From: Diplonema papillatum
Lineage: Eukaryota; Euglenozoa; Diplonemea; Diplonemida; Diplonemidae
Length of the DNA stretch: 64,000 nt
Direction of reading: 5' to 3'
Assembly: GCA_030068145.1 (NCBI GenBank)
Contig: JAPJBO010000792.1
Span: 1-64,000, forward strand
The notes under the pieces were generated by a model. It worked only from the letters and a program-made list of their open reading frames with translations, made no database searches and was not told the DNA's origin. A program made the position numbers and the translations under genes. Shown here piece after piece: positions 43,070 through 53,436 of the stretch; the first letter of the stretch is position 1; the number at the start of each line of letters is the position of its first letter.

Positions 43070-43395
43070 GAGATTGAGGGGGGGGGGAGGGGGGCGCGGC
43101 GTCTTTAAATATTGCCTACTGTTTCCTTCCGCGTGAAGGCACACGGAAGAGGGCCTCCGCAGGGGTGCTGACCCCAGCGAATGAAAGGGCTCCTTTCCGC
43201 GGCAGGATTTATCTAGCAAGGTGGCCGGTGCTTCTCACTGGCCCCGACGCACGCCAGCGTCCTCCTCAAAACCCTCTCTGTCTCTATTTATGTCTCTCTT
43301 TCTCTTTTCTTCGCATTTGGTACAAAGAAGCGAATTTTGGCGCGGCAGCTCTTCCCCAGAGAAGGGAAATAAAACAGATTTCTGTTTTGTCACTG

Positions 43396-43740
43396 TGTAG
43401 GCTGGAAATTTTCTCGTGGAAACTACCGGCGGAACCTTCTTTCGTGGGAAGGGAAACTGGTGGTGGAAAATTTTCTCACGACAGAAAACTGATGGAAATG
43501 TTCTCGTGGAAACTACTGTCGGAAATTTCTTTCGTGGGAAACTGTTGGTGTAAATCTTTCTCACGACAGAAAACTGATGGAAATTTTCTCGTGGCGGAAA
43601 CTACTGACGGAAATTTCTCTCGTGACGGAAACCGATGATGGAAATGTTCTCGTGAAAACTACTGGCGGAAATTTCTTTCGTGGGAAACTGGTGGTGGAAA
43701 CTTCTCTCGTGACAGAAAACTGGTGGAAATTTTCTCTCTC
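43396..43740 (+). repeat. GGAAATTTCTTTCGTGGGAA-type minisatellite
   Basis: About four units of 88 bp built from related 25-30-bp subunits (CTGGCGGAAATTTCTTTCGT, GGAAATTTTCTCACGACAG). It lies between the RT gene and the A-run and may be part of the element's 3' region. Confidence 0.85.
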
Positions 43741-43787
43741 TCTGTATTATGCACTGAAAAAAACGAGAAAAAAAAAAAAAACGGACC

Positions 43788-45560
43788 ATGATGGGGGGAG
43801 AGTGGGCAGTGTCGATCTCCAACCTCATACAGTGCCAGTGGTTTAGCCTCACGACCCGCAACGGGTTCACCACACCGATGCATCCCAGACGGGGGCTACT
43901 GCAAGGGTCCCCGCTCAGCGTCACTCTTTTCCTCCTGTACACATCAACCCCGCCGAATCGTCAAAGTATACCTTACAGCAGAGCCTACGTACGCACACAA
44001 CTATTAGCCGAGTGCCGACGCAAATAAAGGAACTCGAGAGATGGATGCGGGCCAAGGGATTCAAGATGGCGAAGAAAAATATAAACGCTAAAAAATTGGT
44101 CGTCGTTACTGCGCGGTCGGTTACCTACAGAGTCCAGGGTATCGGTCAAGTCAAGGCGACCAACACGGCCCGACTATTAGGTGGGTGCCTGCACGCGGGA
44201 CCGGTGGGAGGGTGTACGAGGAACGCCCAAAAAATGGAGCGCTTCACCCGTGTGTGCAACCTGGTAGCCCAGTCCTACCTGTGCTCCACGCGGGGAAAAG
44301 GTACGTTGTACAGACGCCACGCGCCTGTGCTCTCAACGCACGCCATCTCGAAATGTTTCGACCCAGGCCACTCGAAGCTAGCAAGGGCCTATACCGCGCT
44401 GTACCCGACGCATCACAGGAGCAAAGGGATAGCTGATTTCCCAGCATGCTTTTTCGGCTACCGGATGACGACAGTGAAGGACTTCACACAAATCCAACGG
44501 ACGCGGGCACAGCTAGCAGTTGATCCCCGTGGAACCAGGGGATGGCTCCCAACAGAGGACTTTGAGCTGCGAGCACCGAGAAGAGAGCGGAAGCCACGCA
44601 TAATCAGCGAGCTAGAAACAGCGCTGCGAAAGCCGGCGGACAGAGTGGAGTTAGCAAAAACGATGGTAGTTTTTCCGAGGAAACCGGCGAAGGGACGATT
44701 GGGGTGTACGTCAATGGAGAGGCATACGAGCCAAGATACGGGGGCGCATTACATCGAGTACCCAGGCGGAGTTGTGTGCAATAGTTGCACTGGCGACAGC
44801 AATGAAGGAAGTTGGCTTCACGCGACAGGCAACGTGGAGAAGCGACAGTCAGAGCGCTATCGAGAGAGTAGGGAAACACGTAAAAGGCGACCCCCTCACA
44901 CAAGCACTGCGCGGAGCACCACGGCTAGAATGGGCTAGGGGACATGTTGGCAATGCCGACATCAATGCAGCGGACAGAGCGGCGGCGGCAGCCTGGCAAT
45001 CGGCGCGGGTCCCATTCGATTTGGAGTGGTGCTACCATAGGAGCGGGGTGTCAAGAGTTTGTGCACATAAGACGGAAGAAGTCGTGCAGATGGAAGAAGC
45101 AGGCCGCTTCATAGCGAAGACCCGGGAGTACCTGAGAGGAAGAGCGGTCCGCACGCGCATCAATGCACCTCAGATATGTCTAAGCACCGACACCTTCAAA
45201 CGGCTGAAAATGTATCCGGGAGCGACAGACTTGCTACAGGCCCTTGTGCGACGAGCCCTCATGCCAGACAGAGCTAGAGCGCCGTGTTTGATGCCAGGGT
45301 GTACAGAAAGAGCCACTGCCACGCACGTACTAACCACCAGGGACCGCCGCCATCGAAGTTTCTACGGCACATCGACCATCGACATGAGTACGGTACAACC
45401 GACCCTTCAACAAGTTTTAGCCGACTTTGCCAAATGTGAACGAGAGGTCATGAGAAGTGTATGCCTACGGATAATTAAGCAAGGGCCTGGAGACAAAGCG
45501 TCAGAATGGGCCACCTGGCTAAATTTCTATTTGCAAAAGGGAGTACAGTCTAGCTCGTAA
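43788..45560 (+). pseudogene. 5'-truncated LINE ORF2 with RNase H domain
   Basis: It begins inside RT after motif A: RGLLQGSPLSVTLFLLYTS is the motif B loop of non-LTR RTs. The YADD motif expected about 40 residues later is missing, apparently deleted. The thumb-like part (IKELERWMRAKGFKMAKKNI) continues in the -1 frame (44012-44938). The RNase H part is back in the first frame (to TAA 45558-45560): WRSDSQSAIERV (Asp) and LEWARGHVGNADINAADRAA (His/Asp). The first catalytic Asp position reads VYVNG, so it is lost. A C-terminal CLMPGCTERATATH zinc motif follows. The last 40 residues match the truncated copies at 17905 and 18202. At least two frame changes and missing catalytic residues make it dead. 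Confidence 0.75.
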
Positions 45561-45608
45561 TTAGTGCGACTTTAATTCGAGTACATTTTAATTACCTACA
45601 TTAATTAT

Positions 45609-45889
45609 TAGGTGTTTAATTCAGCTAATCCCGAGCAAAGCCCCGGCAGGAGCGCGGATCTCCACCAAACCGGATCAGTCATTTGTTTCTGTTCAACTCG
45701 TTTGGCTGGAGAGCGCCCTGCCACTGCTCGCCGGGACTGAATACCCGTGTAGCAAAGCATGCAGGGGGGGCATGCCAGGCTGATGCCTGAGGTGCGAGGC
45801 GCGGCCCACCTGAGGGGGGGTCGTCGCACGCCGATCGACGGTGCAGCTGTTCCAGCTGAGATCCGTCCTGTCCAGTACTTGACGTGCAA
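45609..45889 (+). repeat. Leading module A of copy I
   Basis: AATCCCGAGCAAAGCCCCGG, GATCTCCACCAAACCGGATC and AGAGCGCCCTGCCACTGCTC recur at 52977-53257. The first 82 bp recur again at 62635-62716. It acts like a terminal repeat and may hold the promoter, though no promoter box is assigned. Confidence 0.8.
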
Positions 45890-46003
45890 GCCGTGGATAT
45901 TCGTGTGGTGCCTGGCCAGCGCCTTATCATGACGAGACTCGCTTGGCTGAGGTCCGCCGCGCTCGGCGGCAGCTCGCCTGGTTGGGGTCCGCCTGGTCGC
46001 TGA

Positions 46004-48018
46004 CGTGCAGCTCGCTTTGGCTGAGATTCGCCGTGCCACGTGCACGGCGTGCAGCTCGCTTGGTTTGAGATCCGTCTGGCCTCGATGACGTGCAGCTCGC
46101 TTTGGCTGAGATCCGCCGTGCCACGTGCATGGCGTGCAGCTCGCTTGGTTTGAGATCCGTCTGGCCTCGATGACGTGCAGCTCGCTTTGGCTGAGATCCG
46201 CCGTGCCACGTGCACGGCGTGCAGCTCGCTTGGTTTGAGATCCGTCTGGCCTCGATGACGTGCAGCTCGCTTGGCTGAGATCCGCCGTGCCACGTGCACG
46301 GCGTGCAGCTCGCTTGGTTTGAGATCCGTCTGGCCTCGATGACGTGCAGCTCGCTTTGGCTGAGATCCGCCGTGCCACGTGCACGGCGTGCAGCTCGCTT
46401 GGTTTGAGATCCGTCTGGCCTCGATGACGTGCAGCTCGCTTGGCTGAGATCCGCCGTGCCACGTGCATGGCGTGCAGCTCGCTTGGTTTGAGATCCGTCT
46501 GGCCTCGATGACGTGCAGCTCGCTTTGGCTGAGATCCGCCGTGCCACGTGCATGGCGTGCAGCTCGCTTGGTTTGAGATCCGTCTGGCCTCGATGACGTG
46601 CAGCTCGCTTTGGCTGAGATCCGCCGTGCCACGTGCATGGCGTGCAGCTCGCTTGGTTTGAGATCCGTCTGGCCTCGATGACGTGCAGCTCGCTTGGCTG
46701 AGATCCGCCGTGCCACGTGCATGGCGTGCAGCTCGCTTGGTTTGAGATCCGTCTGGCCTCGATGACGTGCAGCTCGCTTTGGCTGAGATCCGCCGTGCCA
46801 CGTGCATGGCGTGCAGCTCGCTTGGTTTGAGATCCGTCTGGCCTCGATGACGTGCAGCTCGCTTTGGCTGAGATCCGCCGTGCCACGTGCACGGCGTGCA
46901 GCTCGCTTGGTTTGAGATCCGTCTGGCCTCGATGACGTGCAGCTCGCTTGGCTGAGATCCGCCGTGCCACGTGCATGGCGTGCAGCTCGCTTGGTTTGAG
47001 ATCCGTCTGGCCTCGATGACGTGCAGCTCGCTTTGGCTGAGATCCGCCGTGCCACGTGCACGGCGTGCAGCTCGCTTGGTTTGAGATCCGTCTGGCCTCG
47101 ATGACGTGCAGCTCGCTTTGGCTGAGATCCGCCGTGCCACGTGCATGGCGTGCAGCTCGCTTGGTTTGAGATCCGTCTGGCCTCGATGACGTGCAGCTCG
47201 CTTTGGCTGAGATCCGCCGTGCCACGTGCATGGCGTGCAGCTCGCTTGGTTTGAGATCCGTCTGGCCTCGATGACGTGCAGCTCGCTTTGGCTGAGATCC
47301 GCCGTGCCACGTGCATGGCGTGCAGCTCGCTTGGTTTGAGATCCGTCTGGCCTCGATGACGTGCAGCTCGCTTTGGCTGAGATCCGCCGTGCCACGTGCA
47401 TGGCGTGCAGCTCGCTTGGTTTGAGATCCGTCTGGCCTCGATGACGTGCAGCTCGCTTTGGCTGAGATCCGCCGTGCCACGTGCACGGCGTGCAGCTCGC
47501 TTGGTTTGAGATCCGTCTGGCCTCGATGACGTGCAGCTCGCTTGGCTGAGATCCGCCGTGCCACGTGCATGGCGTGCAGCTCGCTTGGTTTGAGATCCGT
47601 CTGGCCTCGATGACGTGCAGCTCGCTTGGCTGAGATCCGCCGTGCCATGTGCACGGCGTGCAGCTCGCTTGGTTTGAGATCCGTCTGGCCTCGATGACGT
47701 GCAGCTCGCTTTGGCTGAGATCCGCCGTGCCACGTGCACGGCGTGCAGCTCGCTTGGTTTGAGATCCGTCTGGCCTCGATGACGTGCAGCTCGCTTTGGC
47801 TGAGATCCGCCGTGCCCTGTGCACGGCGTGCAGCTCGCTTGGTTTGAGATCCGTCTGGCCTCGATGACGTGCAGCTCGCTTTGGCTGCGATCCGCCGTGT
47901 CATGTGCACGGCGTGCAGCTCGCTTGGTTGAGGTCCGTCTGACCTCGATGACGTGCAGCTCGCTTCGGCTACCATCCGCCGTGCCACGTGCACGGCGTGC
48001 AGCTCGCTTGGTTTGAGA
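46004..48018. repeat. 85-bp satellite, about 24 units, dimeric
   Basis: Each unit pairs a 41-bp half (GTGCAGCTCGCTTGGTTTGA..) with a 44-bp half (GTGCAGCTCGCTTTGGCTGA..), so the satellite arose from a dimer. Units of 84 and 85 bp alternate irregularly through a T-count difference (CTTGG or CTTTGG). C/T variants at CACGTGCAYGGCG mark unit types. The minus strand is stop-free in all three frames for over 680 codons. Confidence 0.95.
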
Positions 48019-48029
48019 TGTGTCCGGGA

Positions 48030-48078
48030 GACGCGTCCGCGATCGGGCGCATGGCATGCGCCCGATCGCGGACGCGTC
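48030..48078. repeat. Perfect 23-bp inverted repeat, 3-nt loop
   Basis: GACGCGTCCGCGATCGGGCG.. (48030-48052) is followed by GGC and the exact reverse complement (48056-48078). The predicted stem is almost entirely G/C. It sits precisely between the satellite and the coding part of copy I. Confidence 0.95.
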
Positions 48079-48140
48079 AGATTGGTCAGGCGGGTGGGCG
48101 CCCGTCGCGGACGTGTGTACTTGTTTTATCTGGGCGCCGG

Positions 48141-48220
48141 GACGGCCTTCAACCTCTCGTCTTCAGCTTAAAACGGGAGACGGCCTTCAACCTCTCGTCT
48201 TCAGCTTGAAACGGGAGACA
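48141..48220 (+). repeat. 38-bp tandem duplication
   Basis: CGGCCTTCAACCTCTCGTCT and TCAGCTTRAAACGGGAGA occur twice in a row. Confidence 0.9.
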
Positions 48221-48236
48221 AAGGGGGGAAGATGAC

Positions 48237-48581
48237 ATGACGCTCGCTCAGTATTGGGATGGTCGTGCCGAGGTTGGCTTGATGGGTCCGGTGACACTAG
48301 GAGCCGCGTGTGACCGCCTGCTGAAGCTGGACACCGATGTCCTCGGCGAGCTCCAGCTCACCCTAGTTGTGGCGTCGAAGGGTCCGGTGTTCTCTCCCAC
48401 CGGCTGGCCGCAGGTCGGTGGGTTTAGGAACAGAGTTGACAGCGGGCCGGCAAGGAAGGGCTTGAGACGACTACAAGCCTTTGTCGACTCCGGCAGGAGG
48501 TGGAAAATGAACCGAGGGCGGCAGGGCGCTGTCGCCCGAGCTTCCTGTTTTCCCGCCAGCGTATCAGGCTGGTCATCATAA
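48237..48581 (+). CDS. Short ORF upstream of RT, unrecognised
   Basis: 114 codons from ATG 48237 (MTLAQYWDGRAEVGLMGPVT..). No domain is recognised. It lies between the hairpin and the RT block, where VIPER-like elements would have Gag or YR, but it shows neither a CCCH finger nor the R-H-R-Y residues. It may be a remnant of an upstream ORF. Confidence 0.25.
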   Translation: MTLAQYWDGRAEVGLMGPVTLGAACDRLLKLDTDVLGELQLTLVVASKGPVFSPTGWPQVGGFRNRVDSGPARKGLRRLQAFVDSGRRWKMNRGRQGAVARASCFPASVSGWSS

Positions 48582-48710
48582 TCATCGACTCTCTCATCGT
48601 GGTCTTATCAGACCCCTATCATCAAGACGAAGAAGCGGGGTGCAGCGACCCCGCGGGCGGCCTGCAGGTACGTTCTTGGAACGGGCTCTGGGGTACCGGA
48701 AGTCAAGGAC

Positions 48711-50455
48711 ATGCCTCAAGTGGATAAGGAACTCCGGGAGGCGATCGGCTCCAGCGCCCTGTCCCCGGTGTTGGAGGCTCACCGCAGTCGCAGAGTATTT
48801 TTGGACCGCTGGAGGCGCAGGGCGGGGGACCGTGAAGGGGATGCCTGCCACGCGGCCCTTCTCGGCGAAGTGCTTGTCGAGCTGGGGATCGCCGAGCCCG
48901 ACGGCCTCTTGGCGAATCTCAGGGAGGGTTGTCCGATGTCCGGCCAGGTGGGATACAGTCCCTGTATAGCCCGAGCCTGGGGGACCCGGAATTGTCAGTA
49001 GCGGAACTGATTCGCCGCCAGCCTGACGTGCTGGCGAGGGTCAGGAGGGCCGTCATGGGTGAGTCGGACTCCAACAGGGAAGGCATCTGGGCGTCGGTGC
49101 AGAAAGAGGTGGACAGAGGCTTCATGGTCGAGCTAGCGGAGCCGCCGACGAATTCGGTCTTTCTACGGCGCTTCATGGTTGCCCAGCTGAAGGCGGACCA
49201 GAAAGGGTGGCAGACGAAGCTCCGCGCGTGCGATGACGGGCGTATGGCCCTGGTTAATAAGGCGGTCCACATGCGACGAAGGTCAAGCTGGACACCGTCG
49301 ACGTTTCCGTGGGGGTGGCGCGGCAACTGGCCCAACAGGCCTCCGGTAGGTTTGCCGGGGCGGCCTTCTACTCAGTAGGTTTGGACCATCGTGACGCCTA
49401 CAGGCAGATGAAGGCGCAGAACGATGTAATCTGCAGGTGCGTGGTGGCGGAGGACCCGGACGGACTGTTGCAATTTTTCAGGCTCGACCGTCTGTCGTTT
49501 GGCGAGGCGGCAAGCGTTGTACACTACAACGCCTTGCGAAGGTCCTCGCCCGCGTCGTCCGTCGCGGCCTGTCGCTGCCGCTCCTGCAGTACTACGACGA
49601 CTTCGCCTGTCCCTGCCGGCTGGAGGACAACCTAGTGCTCGCTGACACCTTAGAGCTGCTGGGCGGCATTTTGCGCACCTCTTTCAACGACGAAAAGACC
49701 TCACAGGGCAACAGCTTTCGGCACCTGGGCTTGATTTTCTCGATAGACGGGGAGGGTGTGCACGTTTCCCTGTCGGAACCACGGAAGGAGAAACTGGTGT
49801 TCGTTCTGGAGGGCGTTCTCGCTCGCGACTCGCTCGCACCGGGCGAGGCGGCGTCGCGCCGGGAAACTAGGGTCCGCCTCGTCCTCCCTATTCCGCAAGG
49901 TGGGTAGGGCACCTCTCCAATCTCGATTCAGGCGCGCCAATGCGTCGTCCACGTACCGGGACTTCAAGCTGGGTCGCGAGCTTTGCGTATCGCTCCGGTG
50001 GTGGGTTGACGTCCTGAGGAGTGAGGTCCGTGTCTTTGAAAAGTCGGTTCCCCTCGGTGAGTCCGGATACGGGGACCAAGTGCGTCCTGTTCACGGATGC
50101 CTGCCCAAAGGGGCTGGGCGCCGTCCTTGTTGTTCTTACGGACGGCGTGGTGTCGTCTGTCGAGTACTACTCTTGCCCGGTTCCTGCCAGGGCGTCCGGG
50201 CTGCCGATTCACGCTTTGGAGTTCGCAGCCGTGTCGGTGGCGTTCGGTCTGTGGTTCAAAGAGATGACGGGCGTTGTCCAGGGTCAGTCCAGGGCTGGGA
50301 TGCTGCTTGCCCCTGTCCACAGGTTGTGGCAAGGCATTGCCAGGGCGAAGGCTCGCGTATGGTTTGAGAGAGTTTCAAGCGAGATGAACATCGCGGACCT
50401 TCCAAGCCGCCTCGCGCAGTCCTTGGCCAGTGTTCCGTGGGCGGTGCCCGGTTAG
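48711..50455 (+). pseudogene. Frameshifted RT/RNase H of copy I
   Basis: The protein can be followed only by changing frame about five times. N-terminal: LSVAELIRRQPDVLARVRRA and ASVQKEVDRGFMVEL (48929-49300). RT motif A: SVGLDHRDAYRQM (about 49370-49410). RT motif C: LPLLQYYDDFACPC (about 49575-49620). Connection: FNDEKTSQGNSFRHLGLIFS. RNase H: KCVLFTDACPKGLGAVLV (Asp), PIHALEFAAV (Glu), and SEMNIADLPSRL (Asp), ending TAG 50453-50455. The YYDD and RNase H residues remain readable, so decay is recent or partly due to single-base errors. Family: DIRS/VIPER-type RT. Confidence 0.7.
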
Positions 50456-50950
50456 GCGGGTGCCTAGCCGATTGATGAGGCGGTGGCAGATTTCTTGGTC
50501 CCGGGTACCCTCCAGTGCACATCCGTGCCGTAGGCGGCTGATTCTTGCGCGCTGATCTTTGGCTTCTCTTCTCTTTTGCGTCGGTCCATTGGGATAGAGC
50601 CATTGGGAAAATCCCAGAGTCCCGCGAGGCGAATGCGAGCAGCCAGGCATCGTGAGCCGGCCCGCCGCAGCCAGTTGTGTTAGATTGAAGCCAACTCGGG
50701 CCTTCGCCAGTTGAGCTGGAGTCTTGGCTGACTGATTCGGTAGCCAGGAGGACCGATCTCCCCAACTGAGGCAGCCGCCGGGCAGCCAACTTCGCCGGTC
50801 AGCTCGTTCCCAAGGTACCAGCAAGCCAGCTAAGGAGAGCTAACCGTGAATGATCCTTTGATTGGTGTGACATGAATTAAACGGATGTTAAATTGGCGGA
50901 TGGAGAAGGAACAACGGCTCCGAGTGACTCTCTCCAAGGAGGCAATTTAA
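50440..50950 (+). repeat. Conserved 3' tail of copy I
   Basis: About 510 bp nearly identical to 62134-62634 (GATCTTTGGCTTCTCTTCTC, GCCAGTTGTGTTAGATTGAA, GCTAAGGAGAGCTAACCGTG, GAATTAAACGGATGTTAAAT). It contains short inverted repeats (GCTAAGGAGAGCTAAC). It is better conserved between copies than the coding region. Confidence 0.85.
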
Positions 50951-52976
50951 GTCGTTTTTAATTTTGTCGGGCCCATTTTTCCTAGATTTTCCGCATTTTG
51001 GACTTAATTACTTTTTCCTGGGTGGGCCTGAGCGAGGCTACTTCCAGACGGTGTGGTACAGTACTCCGCGTCCTGCCGACTCGCTCCAAGGCAGATGTTG
51101 CACCACGCACAAGGGAAAACGCGTCGAAGAAATAAATCTGATACTATTGATGAAAGAAAAAGGAAGCAAGGCAACAAGTAAACCCGGACCTAGTCGATGT
51201 TTGCAAGAGACCTTCGTGGACGTGTCCACATGGCCAAGAGACCTTGCGGCTTTACCTTCGAGCAGCTTAGCCTCCCTCGGTGCGCTGCAACGATCTCATC
51301 TCGTGTCGGACAAATTCGCTTGGGACGACCGAAAGATCTTACCAGTACAAAACGACCTGCTTCGTCGCCCCCAGATGGTCTGGCACGTTTTCTCGTACTC
51401 TGAGGTTGGGTGGGAATGGTCTCTGCTGCATGCTCTTCGGGCTGGGAAGGCACAACGAGTTGTGGTTCGTCAGTTGCTTTCTGACCGTCCACAGGGACTT
51501 CAGCATCTTCTTCGAGGTTCGCCAGTTCGCAGTACTGGTCGTAGAGGATTGTAGTGGATTCCGGAGGCGGCTCGTTGAACACAGCCCGCAGAATACCCGC
51601 AGCTGTCCACGACTTCACGACAACCTCTGCCGAGGTTGTATCGATGGCTTCGGCAAGGTAACGGTATTTACGGTCACGACGAACCTTCAGCCTTCCGTCG
51701 AGCAGTTGCTTGGTCGCATCACCTGCGTCGCTGGTGGTGAATAGCTCTTCGATGTGTGCACCCCAAGCCTTCTTGGCCTTCTGCTTGATGCATGATATGA
51801 TGAACATATCGGCCGGCTGAAAGCAGTGAGTCTGCTTCTTGGGGATCTGAACAATTGAGATGTTCTCACAAGCCAAGCCCACCTCTTCAGTAACATGCTG
51901 CGTCGCAGCGTCGAGGATCAGGACGGCCTTGTGTGTTGTTGGTAAACTGTGTTCGACGCGGATGCGAGCCACTACGATTTTGAACTCGCTCAACCATTCC
52001 GCGAACGTTGCCTGGCATTGGAAGTGGGATCGTTCGGAATGTTGCTGCATGATTTTGGCGTGAGGCTGGCCTTCTGGAACGGCATGAACAGCAGTGGTCT
52101 TTCCTTGCCAGATCAGCTGCATCAGGTGAATCTGGCCGTCGGCGGAGCTCAAGACAGAGCAGGTGAATCCCATCTTGTTGCTCGCCACCGCGATGTTTTT
52201 CTTCTCACCTCTTTTAACGCGTTCCCACGTCCACTGCTGGTTGCTGTTGTCCAAATGCACGAAGAATTCGTCCATGTTGAACAGGAGGGCTTTACAGCCC
52301 ACGTCAGTTTGCGACAGTTCTTTGTAGAACAGTGCACCATCATCCCTGATCTGTTTTGCAGAGACGGTGCGGTCCGTTGTGGCCTTGCGAACGCGGATTC
52401 CCATTCGTGCCATCTCCGCCTTGGCCCATGACACGCTGAAGAGCAGCACTCGGTCCTGTGAAACCAGCATTGGCCGACTACGTCCAACAACACCCCGGGC
52501 AACACAAGCAAAGATGTAAGCTGAGATCGGAGCACCTGTCCGACGAATGGTGTCGAAGACCCGACCCAGGATCCGTTGTTCTTCTGCTAGGAGTATGTGT
52601 TTCGGCCCACGTGTCTCTGGTTGAAAGTAGCGGCGGTGCTCTTCCCAGAACTTCTTCCAGCGCTGGACAACACGTTCACCCACCTTGTTGTCCGGATGGA
52701 GGCCGTTCCAGCGCCGGGCTGCTTGAGCAGCCGATGTTTGTCGTGCCATGTCGGTGAGTGCTTTGATGTCATCTGGGGCAAGTGTTGAACGGGTCTTTGT
52801 TGCTTTCGTCACTTCGTTGGCGTGGGTCTTTGCAGCTTTGATGTCAGGTGGTTCGGTGAAGCGATCCATTCTTCTTTTTTTGCCGGTGTTGGCCTCGATT
52901 TCAGGTTTATCCTGGAGTGGTGGTTGGTGATGTGTTTAGCTGGAAACAATGACCATGTGTTGTCGGAGTTAATTTT
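50951..52976 (-). mobile_element. Presumed pogo-like DNA transposon between copies I and II
   Basis: This 2.0-kb interval carries the transposase gene and little else. Copies II and III abut directly (GGCAATTTAA then TAGGTG at 62634/62635), so copies I and II may once have abutted too, with this element inserted at the junction. The flanks (AAGTCGTTTTTAATTTTG and GGAGTTAATTTT) show no convincing TIR, so the boundaries are inferred. Confidence 0.45.
51190..52869 (-). CDS. Intact pogo-like DDE transposase (DD34D)
   Basis: Predicted to cut and paste a DNA transposon at TA sites. One uninterrupted 559-codon frame starts at ATG 52869 and ends TAG 51190. Residues 30-100 look like DNA-binding helices (DIKALTDMARQTSAAQAARR, ERVVQRWKKFWEEH). 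The DDE core has LLFNMDEFFVHLD (Asp200), AVLILDAATQHVTEE (Asp310), and KKQTHCFQPADMFIISCIKQ (Asp344), giving DD34D spacing. The PxxxTHxxQPxD-type third motif is the pogo/CENP-B/jerky signature. The C-terminus is basic (STRKRARPSGGDE, RPRRS) and may hold a nuclear-localisation signal. Terminal inverted repeats were sought on both sides without success. It lies alone between element copies I and II. It could be active. Confidence 0.8.
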   Translation of the reverse strand: MDRFTEPPDIKAAKTHANEVTKATKTRSTLAPDDIKALTDMARQTSAAQAARRWNGLHPDNKVGERVVQRWKKFWEEHRRYFQPETRGPKHILLAEEQRILGRVFDTIRRTGAPISAYIFACVARGVVGRSRPMLVSQDRVLLFSVSWAKAEMARMGIRVRKATTDRTVSAKQIRDDGALFYKELSQTDVGCKALLFNMDEFFVHLDNSNQQWTWERVKRGEKKNIAVASNKMGFTCSVLSSADGQIHLMQLIWQGKTTAVHAVPEGQPHAKIMQQHSERSHFQCQATFAEWLSEFKIVVARIRVEHSLPTTHKAVLILDAATQHVTEEVGLACENISIVQIPKKQTHCFQPADMFIISCIKQKAKKAWGAHIEELFTTSDAGDATKQLLDGRLKVRRDRKYRYLAEAIDTTSAEVVVKSWTAAGILRAVFNEPPPESTTILYDQYCELANLEEDAEVPVDGQKATDEPQLVVPSQPEEHAAETIPTQPQSTRKRARPSGGDEAGRFVLVRSFGRPKRICPTRDEIVAAHRGRLSCSKVKPQGLLAMWTRPRRSLANID

Positions 52977-53257
52977 TAGGTGTTTAATTCAGCTAATCCC
53001 GAGCAAAGCCCCGGCAGGAGTGCGGATCTCCACCAAACCGGATCAGTCATTTGTTTCTGGTCTACTGTTTGGCTGGAGAGCGCCCTGCCACTGCTCGCCG
53101 GGACTGAATACCGAGTAGCAGAGCATGCGTGGGGGCATGCCAGGCTGATGCCTGAGGTACGAGCCGCGGTCCACCTGAGGGGGGCCGTCGCGCGCCGAGA
53201 CGGTCGATCGGCTGGATCCAGCTGAGATTCATCCCGCCTAGTACTCGAAGTGCCATG
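52977..53257 (+). repeat. Leading module A of copy II
   Basis: Matches 45609-45889 with scattered substitutions (e.g. GGAGTGCGGATCTCC for GGAGCGCGGATCTCC). Confidence 0.8.
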
Positions 53258-53279
53258 CGGAGATCTGTCTAGCGCCTGA

Positions 53280-53436
53280 CGAGCGCCAGGCCGAAGACGG
53301 CCAGGCTCGCTTCGGTTGAGATCCGCCGTGCCGCGTGCATGGCGTGAAGCTCGCCTGGTTGAGATCCGTCTACCCTGATCACCGACGTGTAGGCTCGCTT
53401 TGGTTGAGATCCGCCGTGCAGCGTGCACGGCGTGAA
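53280..53436. repeat. 88-bp satellite, first units (before the insertion)
   Basis: About two units with GAAGCTCGCCTGGTTGAGAT and TAGGCTCGCTTTGGTTGAGA, continuous with 55162 onward if the intervening YR element is removed. Confidence 0.85.

Larger units (their letters stand above)
39123..43780 (+). mobile_element. VIPER-like YR retrotransposon
   Basis: Three coding blocks lie in the order Gag (CCCH zinc finger), tyrosine recombinase, RT/RNase H, all on the plus strand and GC-rich relative to the flanking DNA. DIRS1 places YR after RT; Gag-YR-RT is the order known for VIPER/TATE elements of kinetoplastids. Outer limits are uncertain: I take the end of the poly-T/C-tract region as the left edge and the A-rich run at about 43758-43783 as the right edge. 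Split direct repeats could not be identified by eye. Confidence 0.65.
45609..50950 (+). mobile_element. Satellite-bearing YR-type element, copy I
   Basis: The limits are the terminal sequences TAGGTGTTTAATTCAG (45609) and GGCAATTTAA (50950), both repeated at the ends of copy II. Order: leading module A (about 280 bp), 85-bp satellite (2 kb), perfect hairpin, a short ORF, a frameshifted RT/RNase H, and a conserved roughly 510-bp tail. No recombinase is recognised in this copy; placement with YR elements rests on the DIRS-like RT/RNase H. Its left end abuts the LINE 3' end. Confidence 0.65.

Noticed and set aside
45608..48057. Three minus-strand open frames of about 690-790 codons
   Set aside because: They read through the 85-bp satellite in all three phases. 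The peptide repeat is a by-product of a stop-free unit, not evidence of a gene.
50951..52976. Terminal inverted repeats for the pogo-like element
   Set aside because: Compared both flanks by eye; AT-rich similarity only, nothing convincing.
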